Source of the DNA: Massilia sp. BJB1822
GTDB taxonomy: Bacteria > Pseudomonadota > Gammaproteobacteria > Burkholderiales > Burkholderiaceae_D
Direction of reading: 5' to 3'
Assembly (NCBI RefSeq): GCF_013369485.1
Contig: NZ_JABWEB010000006.1
Span: forward strand, 124,001-188,000
DNA: 64,000 nt
Shown here: positions 54,860 through 63,681 of the stretch, one piece after another
Layout of the letters: each line of letters begins with the position of its first letter
Numbering within the stretch: position 1 is the first letter of the stretch
The notes under the pieces: model-generated
The model's database searches: none
What the model was told of the DNA's origin: nothing
What the model saw: the letters and a program-made list of their open reading frames with translations, nothing else
Position numbers and translations under genes: made by a program

Positions 54860-56971
54860 TTAAACGAGGTTGAGGGCGGACAGCAGCATGTCGATCAGCT
54901 TGATGCCGATGAAGGGCAGGATCAGACCACCCACGCCGTAGACCAGCAGATTGCGGCGCAGCAGAGCGCTGGCGCCGATGGCGCGGTACTGCACGCCTTT
55001 CAGCGCCAGCGGGATCAGGAAGACGATGATCAGGGCATTGAAGATCACCGCCGACATGATGGCCGAATTCGGGCTGGCCAGCTGCATGATGTCGAGCGCC
55101 TTCAGTTGCGGATAGGTGCCGACGAAGGCCGCCGGAATGATGGCGAAGTATTTGGCAATATCGTTGGAGATCGAGAAGGTGGTCAGCGAACCGCGTGTCA
55201 TCAGCATCTGCTTGCCGATTTCCACGATTTCCAGCAGCTTGGTCGGATTCGAATCCAGATCGACCATATTGCCCGCCTCCTTCGCGGCCTGGGTGCCGGA
55301 ACTCATGGCGACCGCCACGTCAGCCTGGGCCAGCGCCGGCGCATCGTTGGTGCCGTCGCCGGTCATGGCCACCAGGCGGCCTTCGGCCTGGTAGCTGCGG
55401 ATCAGTTTCAGCTTGTCCTCCGGCGTGGCTTCGGCCAGGAAGTCGTCCACGCCCGCTTCGGCGGCGATGGCGGCGGCGGTCAGCTTGTTGTCGCCGGTGA
55501 TCATCACGGTCTTGATGCCCATGCGGCGCAATTCGGCGAAACGCTCCTTGATGCCGCCTTTCACAATATCCTTCAATTCGACCACGCCCATCACGCGGCC
55601 GTTCTCGGCCACCACCAGCGGCGTGCTGCCGCGGCGCGACACTTCCTCGGTGACTTTCACCACCTCGACCGGATAGCTCTGGCCCGCCGCTTCCACGTAT
55701 TTGCGCACAGCGTCGGCAGCGCCCTTGCGCAGCTCGCGGCCATCCACGTCCACGCCGCTCATGCGGGTATTCGCAGAAAAAGGCAGGAAGGTGGCGTGCA
55801 GCGAAGCCATCTCGCGTTCGCGGATATTGAAGCGCTGCTTGGCCAACACCACGATGCTGCGGCCTTCCGGCGTTTCATCGGCCAGGGAAGACAGCTGGGC
55901 CACGTCGGCCAGTTGCTGCTCGCTGACGCCAGGCGCCGGATAGAAGGCCGAAGCTTGGCGGTTGCCCAGGGTGATAGTGCCTGTTTTATCCAGCAGCAGC
56001 ACGTCCACATCGCCCGCCGCTTCCACGGCGCGGCCGGAAGTGGCGATCACATTGGCCTGCATCATGCGGCTCATGCCCGCCACGCCGATGGCCGACAGCA
56101 GGCCGCCGATGGTGGTGGGGATCAGGCAGACCAGCAGGGCGATCAGCACCGTGATCGTGACCGGCGTGCCGGATTGCACCGCTTCCACCGAGAACAGGGA
56201 GAATGGCAGCAGGGTCACGGTGACGATCAGGAAGACGATGGTCAGCGCCACCAGCAGGATGGTCAGGGCGATCTCGTTCGGCGTTTTCTTGCGCTTGGCG
56301 CCTTCCACCATGGCGATCATGCGGTCGAGGAAGGTCTCGCCCGGATTGGCCGTGACTTTCACCACCAGCCAGTCGGACAGCACGCGGGTGCCGCCGGTGA
56401 CAGCGGAAAAGTCGCCGCCCGACTCGCGGATCACGGGCGCCGATTCGCCGGTGATGGCGCTTTCGTCCACCGTGGCCACGCCCTCCACCACTTCGCCGTC
56501 GATGGCGATCACATCGCCCGCCTCGACCAGCATATAGTTACCCTTGCGCAGATCGCTGGCCGGGCAAGGCAACCAGGTGGTGCCGTATTTGGCGCTGGCC
56601 AGCTTCTTGGCGATCACGCTCTGTTTCAGGTTGCGCAGAGAAGCGGCTTGCGCCTTGCTGCGGCCCTCGGCCATGGCTTCGGCGAAGTTCGCGAACAGCA
56701 CGGTGAACCAGAGCCAGACGGCGGTGGCGAGGATGAAACCGGAGCTGGCTTCCCCCTTCCCGCCCAGTGACTGCAGATACAGCAGCGTAGTGATGATGCT
56801 GCCCACATACACCACGAACATCACGGGGCTGCGCAGCTGGGTGCGGGGACTCAGCTTGCGGAAGGAATCCACGATGGCCGGCACCACCAGTTGCGAATCG
56901 AACAGCTTAAGGCGCGGCGCGGGCGTCACCGGCAGCGTCATCTCTTTTTGTGTTGCATTGGCTTGCGACAT
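54860..56971 (-). CDS. kdpB: K+-transporting P-type ATPase subunit B
   Basis: 703 residues, the ATP-hydrolysing subunit. Phospho-acceptor D328 in [14 protein letters not shown] motif with Ser177, the site inhibited by phosphorylation in E. coli; [11 protein letters not shown] in the hinge. Seven membrane spans expected. Lies 12 bases after kdpA. Confidence 0.98.
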   Translation of the reverse strand: MSQANATQKEMTLPVTPAPRLKLFDSQLVVPAIVDSFRKLSPRTQLRSPVMFVVYVGSIITTLLYLQSLGGKGEASSGFILATAVWLWFTVLFANFAEAMAEGRSKAQAASLRNLKQSVIAKKLASAKYGTTWLPCPASDLRKGNYMLVEAGDVIAIDGEVVEGVATVDESAITGESAPVIRESGGDFSAVTGGTRVLSDWLVVKVTANPGETFLDRMIAMVEGAKRKKTPNEIALTILLVALTIVFLIVTVTLLPFSLFSVEAVQSGTPVTITVLIALLVCLIPTTIGGLLSAIGVAGMSRMMQANVIATSGRAVEAAGDVDVLLLDKTGTITLGNRQASAFYPAPGVSEQQLADVAQLSSLADETPEGRSIVVLAKQRFNIREREMASLHATFLPFSANTRMSGVDVDGRELRKGAADAVRKYVEAAGQSYPVEVVKVTEEVSRRGSTPLVVAENGRVMGVVELKDIVKGGIKERFAELRRMGIKTVMITGDNKLTAAAIAAEAGVDDFLAEATPEDKLKLIRSYQAEGRLVAMTGDGTNDAPALAQADVAVAMSSGTQAAKEAGNMVDLDSNPTKLLEIVEIGKQMLMTRGSLTTFSISNDIAKYFAIIPAAFVGTYPQLKALDIMQLASPNSAIMSAVIFNALIIVFLIPLALKGVQYRAIGASALLRRNLLVYGVGGLILPFIGIKLIDMLLSALNLV

Positions 56972-56983
56972 GGAGAGTTCTCC

Positions 56984-58798
56984 TTACTTCATATACATTT
57001 GCAGGTGTTCCACCACCGGACCAAGGGCCAGCGAAGGAACATAGTTCAGCACACCGACCAGCACCACGATGCCGGCCAGCAGGCCAATGAACATCGGACC
57101 ATGGGTCGGCATGGTGCCGGAGTTGGCTTGCAGGCGCTGCTTGCCGGCCAGCGAACCGGCAATCGCCAGCACCGGCACGATCACAGCGAAGCGGCCAAAC
57201 CACATGGCGATCGCCAGCATCACGTTGTAATACGGCGTGTTGGCGGACAGACCGGCGAAGGCGCTGCCGTTGTTGTTGGCGGCCGAGCTGAAGGCGTACA
57301 GGATTTCCGAGAAGCCGTGCGCGCCCGGGTTGGCGACACCGGCCTTGCCCACGTCCAGCATCACCGACAGCGCGGTCCCCAGCAGCACCAGGGTTGGCGT
57401 CACCAGGATGACGATGGAGCTCATTTTCATCTCATAGGACTGGATCTTCTTGCCCAGGTATTCGGGCGTGCGGCCGATCATCAGGCCGGCGATGAATACG
57501 GCCAGGATGGCGAAGACCAGCATGCCATACAGGCCCGAGCCGACGCCGCCGAACACCACCTCGCCCAGCTGCATCAGGAGCATCGGCACCATGCCGCCCA
57601 GCGGCGTGAAGGAATCGTGCATGGCGTTGACCGCGCCGCAGGACGCCGCCGTCGTCACAGCCGCGAACAGGGTGGTGGCGCTGATGCCGAAGCGGGTTTC
57701 CTTGCCTTCCATATTGCCGCCGGCTTGCAGCGCGCTGCTGCCCTGGTCCACGCCCATGGCTTGCAGGGCGGGATGGATCTGCTGTTCGGCCGACATCACG
57801 GCGCAAGCGGCGACCACGAAGAGCAAGGTCATGGCGCCCAGCACGGCCCAGCCCTGGCGGCGGTCGCCCACCATCCGGCCGAAGGTGAAGCACAGCGCGG
57901 CCGGAATCACGAAGATGGCGATCATCTCGAAGAAGTTGGAAAGCGCCGTCGGATTCTCATATGGATGCGCCGAATTGGCGTTGAAGAAGCCGCCGCCGTT
58001 GGTGCCCAGCAGCTTGATCGCCTCCTGCGAAGCGACCGGGCCCATGGCCAGGGTCTGGGTGGTGGCGGTCTGCTCTTCGGTCACGGCCTGGCCTTTGGCA
58101 TCCAGCACGGGCTGGCCATCGGCGCCGGTTTTCGGCACGGTGTAGGTGACGGGATCGAGCAGGCTCACATCCTTGTAGGCCGACATATTCTGGATCACGC
58201 CCTGGCCGGTGAGGAAGACGGCGAAGATCACCGACAGCGGCAGCAGCACATACAGCGTGGAGCGCGTCATATCGACCCAGAAATTGCCGATGGACTTGGC
58301 CGAGCGCGAGCTGAAGCCGCGGATCAGGGCGAAGGCGACGGCGATGCCGGTGGCGGCCGAGAAGAAGTTCTGGCACGTCATGCCCAGCATCTGGGTCAGA
58401 TAGCTCATGGTCTGCTCGCCGCCGTAGCCCTGCCAGTTGGTGTTGGCGACGAAGCTCACCGTCGTATTGAAGGAAGAATCCGGGCTGACATTGCCCATAT
58501 TCTGCGGGTTGAGCGGCAGCCATGCCTGCACGCGCTGGATGGCGTAGGTAAAGACGGCGCCCACGGTATTAAACACCAGCAGCGCGATGGCATAGGCTTT
58601 CCAGCCCTGGCCTTGTTTTTCCTGATCCAGCGGCACGCCGGCGGCGCGGTACAGCAGCCGCTCGACGCCGGCCAGCCAGCCGAAGCCCGGCACAGGGCGG
58701 CCATCGGCCACGCGCACCATCAGGATGCCGAGCGGCCAGGAAAGCGCCAGCAGCACGGCCAGGAAGAGCAGCAGAAGAAGGATGGACTGGGTAGTCAT
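56984..58798 (-). CDS. kdpA: K+-transporting ATPase subunit A
   Basis: 604 residues, ten-span channel-like subunit that selects potassium; related to Trk/Ktr. Filter-type glycines are seen in [13 protein letters not shown] and the later [13 protein letters not shown]. The ATG at 58798 has GGAG 8 bases upstream, inside the end of kdpF, so the two are coupled. An ATG six codons earlier would overlap kdpF. Confidence 0.97.
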   Translation of the reverse strand: MTTQSILLLLLFLAVLLALSWPLGILMVRVADGRPVPGFGWLAGVERLLYRAAGVPLDQEKQGQGWKAYAIALLVFNTVGAVFTYAIQRVQAWLPLNPQNMGNVSPDSSFNTTVSFVANTNWQGYGGEQTMSYLTQMLGMTCQNFFSAATGIAVAFALIRGFSSRSAKSIGNFWVDMTRSTLYVLLPLSVIFAVFLTGQGVIQNMSAYKDVSLLDPVTYTVPKTGADGQPVLDAKGQAVTEEQTATTQTLAMGPVASQEAIKLLGTNGGGFFNANSAHPYENPTALSNFFEMIAIFVIPAALCFTFGRMVGDRRQGWAVLGAMTLLFVVAACAVMSAEQQIHPALQAMGVDQGSSALQAGGNMEGKETRFGISATTLFAAVTTAASCGAVNAMHDSFTPLGGMVPMLLMQLGEVVFGGVGSGLYGMLVFAILAVFIAGLMIGRTPEYLGKKIQSYEMKMSSIVILVTPTLVLLGTALSVMLDVGKAGVANPGAHGFSEILYAFSSAANNNGSAFAGLSANTPYYNVMLAIAMWFGRFAVIVPVLAIAGSLAGKQRLQANSGTMPTHGPMFIGLLAGIVVLVGVLNYVPSLALGPVVEHLQMYMK

Positions 58799-58799
58799 A

Positions 58800-58889
58800 T
58801 CACAGCTCCTCCGCATTCAGCAGGGCCACGGCCAGATAGGCCAGCAGACCCACGGCAGCGACAGCGCCGATCACATAAAAGAGGTTCAT
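58800..58889 (-). CDS. kdpF: K+-transporting ATPase subunit F
   Basis: 29-residue single-span peptide: [11 protein letters not shown], then a hydrophobic run, ending L-L-N-A-E-E-L. Position directly ahead of kdpA (one base between stop and start) and size are as in other kdpFABC operons. It stabilises the complex by sitting at the KdpA-KdpB interface. Start overlaps the stop of the preceding small gene as ATGA. Confidence 0.93.
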   Translation of the reverse strand: MNLFYVIGAVAAVGLLAYLAVALLNAEEL

Positions 58890-58978
58890 TGCTTGCCTCC
58901 CAGCTTGTCGCAGCCGGCGGCAAAGCCCCAGCACAGGACAAAGAAGACGGCCAGCGCCCCGATAAACACGAAATCCAT
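58886..58978 (-). CDS. Small membrane peptide upstream of kdpF
   Basis: 30 residues: M-D-F-V-F-I-G-A-L-A-V-F-F-V-L-C-W-G-F, then [11 protein letters not shown]. One membrane span followed by a C-D-K-L polar end. AGGGGTGG lies just before the ATG, and the stop overlaps the kdpF start as ATGA, so it is translated in series with kdpF. I recall similar unnamed peptides with a C-D-R-L end ahead of kdpF in other proteobacteria, but assign no function beyond probable association with the Kdp complex. Confidence 0.8.
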   Translation of the reverse strand: MDFVFIGALAVFFVLCWGFAAGCDKLGGKQ

Positions 58979-59010
58979 TTCCACCCCTTTACAGGTCTTG
59001 TTTTGACAGT

Positions 59011-59079
59011 AGACAGGTTATCGATCGAGGTCTAAAAGTGGTGTAAAGACTTCGCCACCCCGTGTAAACAAGATGTAAA
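59011..59079 (-). promoter_or_regulatory. Candidate KdpE-controlled promoter of the kdp operon
   Basis: On the minus strand TTTACA(C/T) occurs three times, with copies whose plus-strand positions start at 59041, 59062 and 59073; spacings of 21 and 11 bases keep them on one helix face. TTTACA and GATAAC, separated by 19 bases, could be -35 and -10. T-rich direct repeats are the known form of KdpE sites in E. coli. The element AGACAGGTTATCGA (59011-59024) recurs at 60607. Confidence 0.55.
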
Positions 59080-59099
59080 AATCCGCCACTGCCCAGCCC

Positions 59100-59136
59100 G
59101 TGTCCGATTTTGGGGCCAGACCCCAAAATCGGACAC
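59100..59136. repeat. Palindromic repeat, copy 7
   Basis: Arms GTGTCCGATTTTGGGG and its exact reverse complement (16 bp each) around CCAGA. Lies between the porin gene's terminator and the kdp promoter; the only copy not between convergent genes, but still at a gene 3' end. Confidence 0.9.
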
Positions 59137-59150
59137 GGACTCAGCAACGC

Positions 59151-59176
59151 AAAAAGCCCGGCATGGAGCCGGGCTT
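59151..59176 (-). terminator. Terminator of the TorF-like porin gene
   Basis: Stem AAGCCCGGC / GCCGGGCTT with a 5-base loop and a T run on the minus strand, 19 bases after the stop. Confidence 0.85.
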
Positions 59177-59194
59177 GGGGGATGCTGCGGGTGC

Positions 59195-59941
59195 TTAGAA
59201 GGTTTTGCTGAGCGTGAGCTGGAGGGCGGTCTTGCCCATGAATTTGCCGTTGCGGGCGTTGGCATACGCGGTTTTGCTGGCATTGGTGCCGATGACAGCG
59301 AGGGCGCCGGTCAGCACGCCGAAGTCCTTAGTCACGCCGAGCTTCCAGTCGGTGTAGTCGGCGGCGCCGTTGTGGCGCACTTTCTGGTGGCCGGCGTGCA
59401 GATTGACCATAAAGCCATGGCCGGTGTCGATATTGGCGCCCACATCGAGGTAGCCGCTGTTTTTGCTGTCGACATAGCCGAACAGATTGGTCAGCGAGTG
59501 CGAATACTTGATGTACGCCGGGCCGTAACCAAGCTGACCGTAGATTTCGGCGGTGTTGGCATTGGCCATGCCGGCGACATTTTTCAGGTCGTTGGAGGGG
59601 TAGATATAGCCCAGCACGCCGACGTCGTAGCTGATATCGGCATTGATCTGGCCGCGCTTGCCGGCGTAGACGTCCAATTCCACCGAGCCGTCACCGCCCG
59701 CGTCCTTGGTCCACTTGATGGTGGAGGCCCAGGCGCCCGCATACAGTCCGGTGGGATTGTTGACGTAATCGACGCCGCCCTGCAGCGCCGGTTTCAGGCG
59801 CGTCTGCGAAATGCCGCGGTAGCGGTAGTCGGAAGTGACGGCGGCGTTGAAGCTGACTTCATGTTCGGGCTTCTGCTCCTGGGCGTGGACGCTGGCGGCG
59901 CAGGTAGCCATGACGGCCAGGGCGAGCATTGTTTTTTTCAT
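59195..59941 (-). CDS. TorF-family putative porin (TIGR02001)
   Basis: 248 residues with a signal peptide cut near V-H-A-Q (residue 20). The mature part is an outer-membrane barrel with alternating strands; family marks are V-T-S-D-Y-R-Y-R-G-I-S-Q-T near the start, L-D-V-Y-A-G, and the closing L-Q-L-T-L-S-K-T-F with terminal Phe. Transcribed after the ParA-like gene (27-base gap). What it passes is unknown. Confidence 0.88.
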   Translation of the reverse strand: MKKTMLALAVMATCAASVHAQEQKPEHEVSFNAAVTSDYRYRGISQTRLKPALQGGVDYVNNPTGLYAGAWASTIKWTKDAGGDGSVELDVYAGKRGQINADISYDVGVLGYIYPSNDLKNVAGMANANTAEIYGQLGYGPAYIKYSHSLTNLFGYVDSKNSGYLDVGANIDTGHGFMVNLHAGHQKVRHNGAADYTDWKLGVTKDFGVLTGALAVIGTNASKTAYANARNGKFMGKTALQLTLSKTF

Positions 59942-59968
59942 GTTGCGGTCTTTCTGGGTGAGTAAAAA

Positions 59969-60580
59969 TCAGGAGGCGAATACTTCTTGATAGAGGGCGG
60001 CCATTTCGGCCTCGGCGTGTTCGCCCTGGGCGGGCAGGTGAATCACGGTGCCGGACAGATTGGCGGCCATCACGCGCGAGACATAGGCGCGCACGGCGGC
60101 CATCTGCACGCTGTCCGGATCGGACTGGCCGCCCAGCACCACGAACAGCACGCGCAGGCCGGGATTGAACATGCGCGCGCTGTTCAGGCGGGCGATCAGC
60201 TTGTACTGGGTGGCGAGATCGACCTGGTCGGGAGCGACCGGCACCACGGCGATGCGGGCGGCGATCAGGGCGGCGCGGCTTTCCGCCGTGTCGCGTCCTT
60301 CGGTGTCGATGACGATATCGTTATAGCGGCAGCGCAGGATTTCCAGCTCGTCCTGCAGGGCGCGGCCGTGGATGGCGCGCGCCGCCAGCCGTGCCGGTGT
60401 GGCGGCGCGGCTGGCCGGTACGGCGCCGGCCTGTTCGCGGCTCAGCGCCGCGCAAGCCTGGCGCGGATCGGTGTCGAGCAGCAGCACCTTGCGGCCGCTG
60501 CGGGCGCGCAGCAGGGCCAGTCTGCTGGCGACGATGTCTTTGGCCGAACCGGGATTCTGGCCTGCGATGGCGATAATCAT
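59969..60580 (-). CDS. ParA/MinD-like protein with degenerate P-loop
   Basis: 203 residues. Overall order of a ParA/MinD ATPase: I-I-A-I-A-G-Q-N-P at the start, R-K-V-L-L-L-D-T-D-P-R-Q-A after strand 2, I-V-I-D-T-E-G-R-D (Walker B/switch II region), and V-P-V-A-P-D-Q-V-D-L. The P-loop reads G-Q-N-P-G-S-A-K-D-I in place of K-G-G-x-G-K-T/S, so the usual Lys-Thr pair is gone. I start at the ATG with GAGAGAG upstream, not at a GTG four codons earlier. No ParB or parS-like partner nearby. Confidence 0.78.
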   Translation of the reverse strand: MIIAIAGQNPGSAKDIVASRLALLRARSGRKVLLLDTDPRQACAALSREQAGAVPASRAATPARLAARAIHGRALQDELEILRCRYNDIVIDTEGRDTAESRAALIAARIAVVPVAPDQVDLATQYKLIARLNSARMFNPGLRVLFVVLGGQSDPDSVQMAAVRAYVSRVMAANLSGTVIHLPAQGEHAEAEMAALYQEVFAS

Positions 60581-60606
60581 GGTCTCTCTCACGCTGTTGC
60601 GATGAG

Positions 60607-60664
60607 AGACAGCTTATCGAGCGGGCCGTAAAAACGGTCTAAAAAGGCGGGGACTGCGTGTAAA
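60607..60664 (-). promoter_or_regulatory. Candidate promoter of the ParA-like/porin operon
   Basis: Contains AGACAGCTTATCGA (13 of 14 bases as upstream of kdp), GGTCTAAAAAG (shared with GGTCTAAAAG at 59029) and one GTGTAAA. On the minus strand TTTAGA and GATAAG are 19 bases apart, the same spacing as the kdp candidate. Confidence 0.5.
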
Positions 60665-60678
60665 CGCCGCGTATAGAT

Positions 60679-61545
60679 TCAGTGCAGCAGCGCGGGCAGA
60701 TCGAGTTCGCGCCGCAGCAGTTCGAGCAGATGATGGTCGGCCACCGGCTTATCCAGCACGCCCTCGGCCCCGGCGGCGCGGGCGCGCTGGGCATCATATA
60801 TAAAGGGCGGCGCCGCCAGAAAGACCACAGCCGGCGGTGCGCACTGCGCGCTGTCGCGGCCGCGCAGGCCATGCAGGCCGTCGGACTGGCGCAGCGCGGC
60901 ACACACGCGGTAGGGATTGATTCCCGGCGTGGTCGTATTGATCAGCACCAGCGCCACCTCGCCCTGGCGGCAGATGGCGACTGCCTCGTCCTCGTTGTCG
61001 GCCCAGCGGCAGGCCAGCCGCCAGGAACACAGCAAGCGTCCCACATGCAGGCTGAAAGCCGGGCTGCGGTCCAGCACCAGCACCGCGCCGCGATGGGCGT
61101 GGTGGCGCATGGCGGCATAGTCGGCGGCTTCGGTCAGGTCGAGGTCCAGCCGTTCGCGGCGGCGCCGGTCGGAGCGCTGCGGCGCGCCCTGGCGCGCCAG
61201 CTTGTCCAGCGCGCCGGCGCGGCGCTTGAGCAATTCATCGAGGGCGGAATAGACGCTGCCCCAGCGCACCGGCAGGCGCAGGCTGGGATAGGGCAGGCAG
61301 ACCGGCGGCGCGCCCAGCACCAGGGCCGGGTGGATGTCGCCGGCCAGCGAATCGAGGGCCGCCAGGGCGCGCAAGTCGGCGCCGTTGGCCAGATATAGAT
61401 CCGGCTCTTGCAAACTGCCGTCGGACAGGCAAAAATATGCCGCCCCCTTGCGGGGCGCCCTGTGCAGGCCCAGCGCGATGGCGCGCGCTTCTTCCGGCGG
61501 AAAACCGAGCAGACGCACAGCGAAGGGATATTTCTCCGTTTGCAT
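60679..61545 (-). CDS. Receiver-like protein lacking the phospho-Asp
   Basis: 288 residues from the ATG opening M-Q-T-E-K-Y-P-F-A-V; an ATG at 61572 is possible. The N-terminal 160 residues are of unknown fold. The C-terminal 125 residues follow a response-regulator receiver: A-V-L-V-L-D-R-S, then V-A-L-V-L-I-N-T-T-T-P-G where the phospho-Asp should be (Asn instead), then V-V-F-L-A-A and the conserved Lys in V-L-D-K-P-V. Divergent from parE and just upstream of the ParA-like gene. Confidence 0.7.
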   Translation of the reverse strand: MQTEKYPFAVRLLGFPPEEARAIALGLHRAPRKGAAYFCLSDGSLQEPDLYLANGADLRALAALDSLAGDIHPALVLGAPPVCLPYPSLRLPVRWGSVYSALDELLKRRAGALDKLARQGAPQRSDRRRRERLDLDLTEAADYAAMRHHAHRGAVLVLDRSPAFSLHVGRLLCSWRLACRWADNEDEAVAICRQGEVALVLINTTTPGINPYRVCAALRQSDGLHGLRGRDSAQCAPPAVVFLAAPPFIYDAQRARAAGAEGVLDKPVADHHLLELLRRELDLPALLH

Positions 61546-61679
61546 GGGACCAATCCGTGGTTTTTTTAACATTAAACCACAGTTTCCCATGCCGTCCCAG
61601 CGCCCGGATTCCGCCCTTTCCTCCCGTTGAGGATAGAATGCGCGTGCGTCCGCATTAACCAAGAACCGCATTTCAAAGT

Positions 61680-63680
61680 ATGGCCACTAAAAAACCAGTA
61701 TCCGATTACAGCGAATCATCCATCCGCGTCCTGAAAGGCCTGGAGCCCGTCAAACAGCGTCCCGGCATGTACACGCGCACGGAAAATCCGCTGCACATCA
61801 TCCAGGAAGTGATCGACAATGCCTCCGATGAGGCGCTCGGCGGCCATTGCAAAAACATCATCGTGACGCAGAATGCCGACGGCAGCATCACCGTGGAAGA
61901 CGATGGCCGCGGCATTCCTGTCGGCCTGCACCCGGAAGAAAATGTGCCGACGGTGGAAATCGTCTTCACCCGCCTGCACGCGGGCGGCAAGTTCGACAAG
62001 GGTTCGGGCGGCGCCTACGCCTTCTCCGGCGGCCTGCACGGCGTCGGCGTGTCGGTGACGAATGCGCTGTCCAAGCGCCTGGAAATCAGCGTCTGGCGCA
62101 AGGACGACAGCGGCAACGGCTTCCACCAGCTGGCGTTCGAGAACGGCGATCTGGTCGAGCCTTTGAGCTCCCAGCCTGCGCCGCGCGACGGCAAAAAGTC
62201 CGGCACCCGCGTCACCGCCTGGCCGGACGCCAAATATTTCGATTCACCGCTGATCTCCCAGGTCGAACTGCAACGCCTGCTGCGCTCCAAGGCCGTGCTG
62301 CTGCCGGGCGTGAGCGTGACCCTGAACAATGCCAAGACCGGCGATTCCCAGACCTGGCAATACAATGAAGGCCTGCGCGGCTACCTGACCGAAGAACTGG
62401 CCCAGACCAGCTCCGGCGGCGCCACCCTGATCCCCCTGTTCGAAGGCGCGCAGTTCGCCGGCCCGGACGCCGAAGGCTTCGCCGAGGGCGAAGGCGCGGC
62501 CTGGGTGGTGGCGTGGACCGAGGAAGGCGCCGTGGTGCGCGAATCCTACGTCAACCTGATTCCTACGCCGAACGGCGGCACCCACGAATCGGGCCTGCGC
62601 GACGGCCTCTTTGGCGCGGTGAAGAACTTCGTCGAGATGCACTCGCTGCTGCCGAAAGGCGTGAAGCTGCTGCCGGAAGACGTGTTCGCGCGTGCTTCCT
62701 TCGTGCTGTCGGCCAAGGTGCTGGACCCGCAATTCCAGGGCCAGATCAAGGAGCGCCTGAATTCGCGCGATGCGGTGCGCCTGGTATCGACCTTCGCCAA
62801 GCCGCCGCTGGAGCTGTGGCTGAACCAGCATATTGACTATGGCAAGAAACTGGCCGAACTGGTGATCAAGCAGGCGCAATCGCGCCTGCGCTCGGCGCAG
62901 AAAGTCGAGAAGAAAAAATCCTCGGGCGTGGCTGTCCTGCCGGGCAAGCTGACCGACTGTGAATCGTCAGAAGTGGGACGCAATGAACTGTTCCTGGTCG
63001 AGGGCGACTCGGCGGGCGGTTCGGCCAAGATGGGCCGCGACAAGGAATTCCAGGCCATCCTGCCGCTGCGCGGCAAGGTTCTGAACTCCTGGGAGACCGA
63101 CCGCGACCGCCTGTTCGCCAACAACGAGATCCACGATATCGCCGTGGCCATCGGCGTCGATCCGCACAGTGCGGGCGACACGCCGGATTTGACCGGTCTG
63201 CGCTACGGCAAGATCTGCATCCTCTCCGATGCGGACGTGGACGGCTCCCACATCCAGGTGCTGCTGCTGACCCTCTTCTTCCGCCACTTCCCGGCGCTGA
63301 TCGAGCAAGGCCATATCTGCGTGGCGCGTCCGCCGCTGTACCGCGTCGACGCGCCGGCACGCGGCAAAAAGCCGATCCAGAAGCTGTACGCGCTGGACGA
63401 CGGCGAGCTGGTGGCCATCGAGGACAAGCTGCGCAAGGACGGCCTGAAAGACGGCAGCTGGTCCATCTCCCGCTTCAAGGGTCTGGGCGAGATGAACGCC
63501 GAGCAGTTGTGGGAAACCACCATGAATCCGGACACCCGCCGCCTGCTGCCGGTGGCGCTGGGCGACTTCGGCCACTCCGAATCGGCCGCGCGCTTCAATA
63601 TGCTGATGGGCAAAGGCGAAGCCGCCGCCCGCCGCGCATGGATCGAGGAACACGGCAACGAAGTGGAAGCTGATATCTAA
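61680..63680 (+). CDS. parE: DNA topoisomerase IV subunit B
   Basis: ATPase subunit of the decatenating type IIA topoisomerase; 666 residues. GHKL ATPase with E-V-I-D-N-A-S-D-E-A, D-D-G-R-G-I-P and G-G-L-H-G-V-G-V-S-V-T-N-A-L-S; TOPRIM region with L-V-E-G-D-S-A-G-G-S-A and D-A-D-V-D-G-S-H-I. The length and lack of the large GyrB insertion favour ParE. parC is not adjacent within the window. Confidence 0.94.
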   Translation: MATKKPVSDYSESSIRVLKGLEPVKQRPGMYTRTENPLHIIQEVIDNASDEALGGHCKNIIVTQNADGSITVEDDGRGIPVGLHPEENVPTVEIVFTRLHAGGKFDKGSGGAYAFSGGLHGVGVSVTNALSKRLEISVWRKDDSGNGFHQLAFENGDLVEPLSSQPAPRDGKKSGTRVTAWPDAKYFDSPLISQVELQRLLRSKAVLLPGVSVTLNNAKTGDSQTWQYNEGLRGYLTEELAQTSSGGATLIPLFEGAQFAGPDAEGFAEGEGAAWVVAWTEEGAVVRESYVNLIPTPNGGTHESGLRDGLFGAVKNFVEMHSLLPKGVKLLPEDVFARASFVLSAKVLDPQFQGQIKERLNSRDAVRLVSTFAKPPLELWLNQHIDYGKKLAELVIKQAQSRLRSAQKVEKKKSSGVAVLPGKLTDCESSEVGRNELFLVEGDSAGGSAKMGRDKEFQAILPLRGKVLNSWETDRDRLFANNEIHDIAVAIGVDPHSAGDTPDLTGLRYGKICILSDADVDGSHIQVLLLTLFFRHFPALIEQGHICVARPPLYRVDAPARGKKPIQKLYALDDGELVAIEDKLRKDGLKDGSWSISRFKGLGEMNAEQLWETTMNPDTRRLLPVALGDFGHSESAARFNMLMGKGEAAARRAWIEEHGNEVEADI

Positions 63681-63681
63681 T

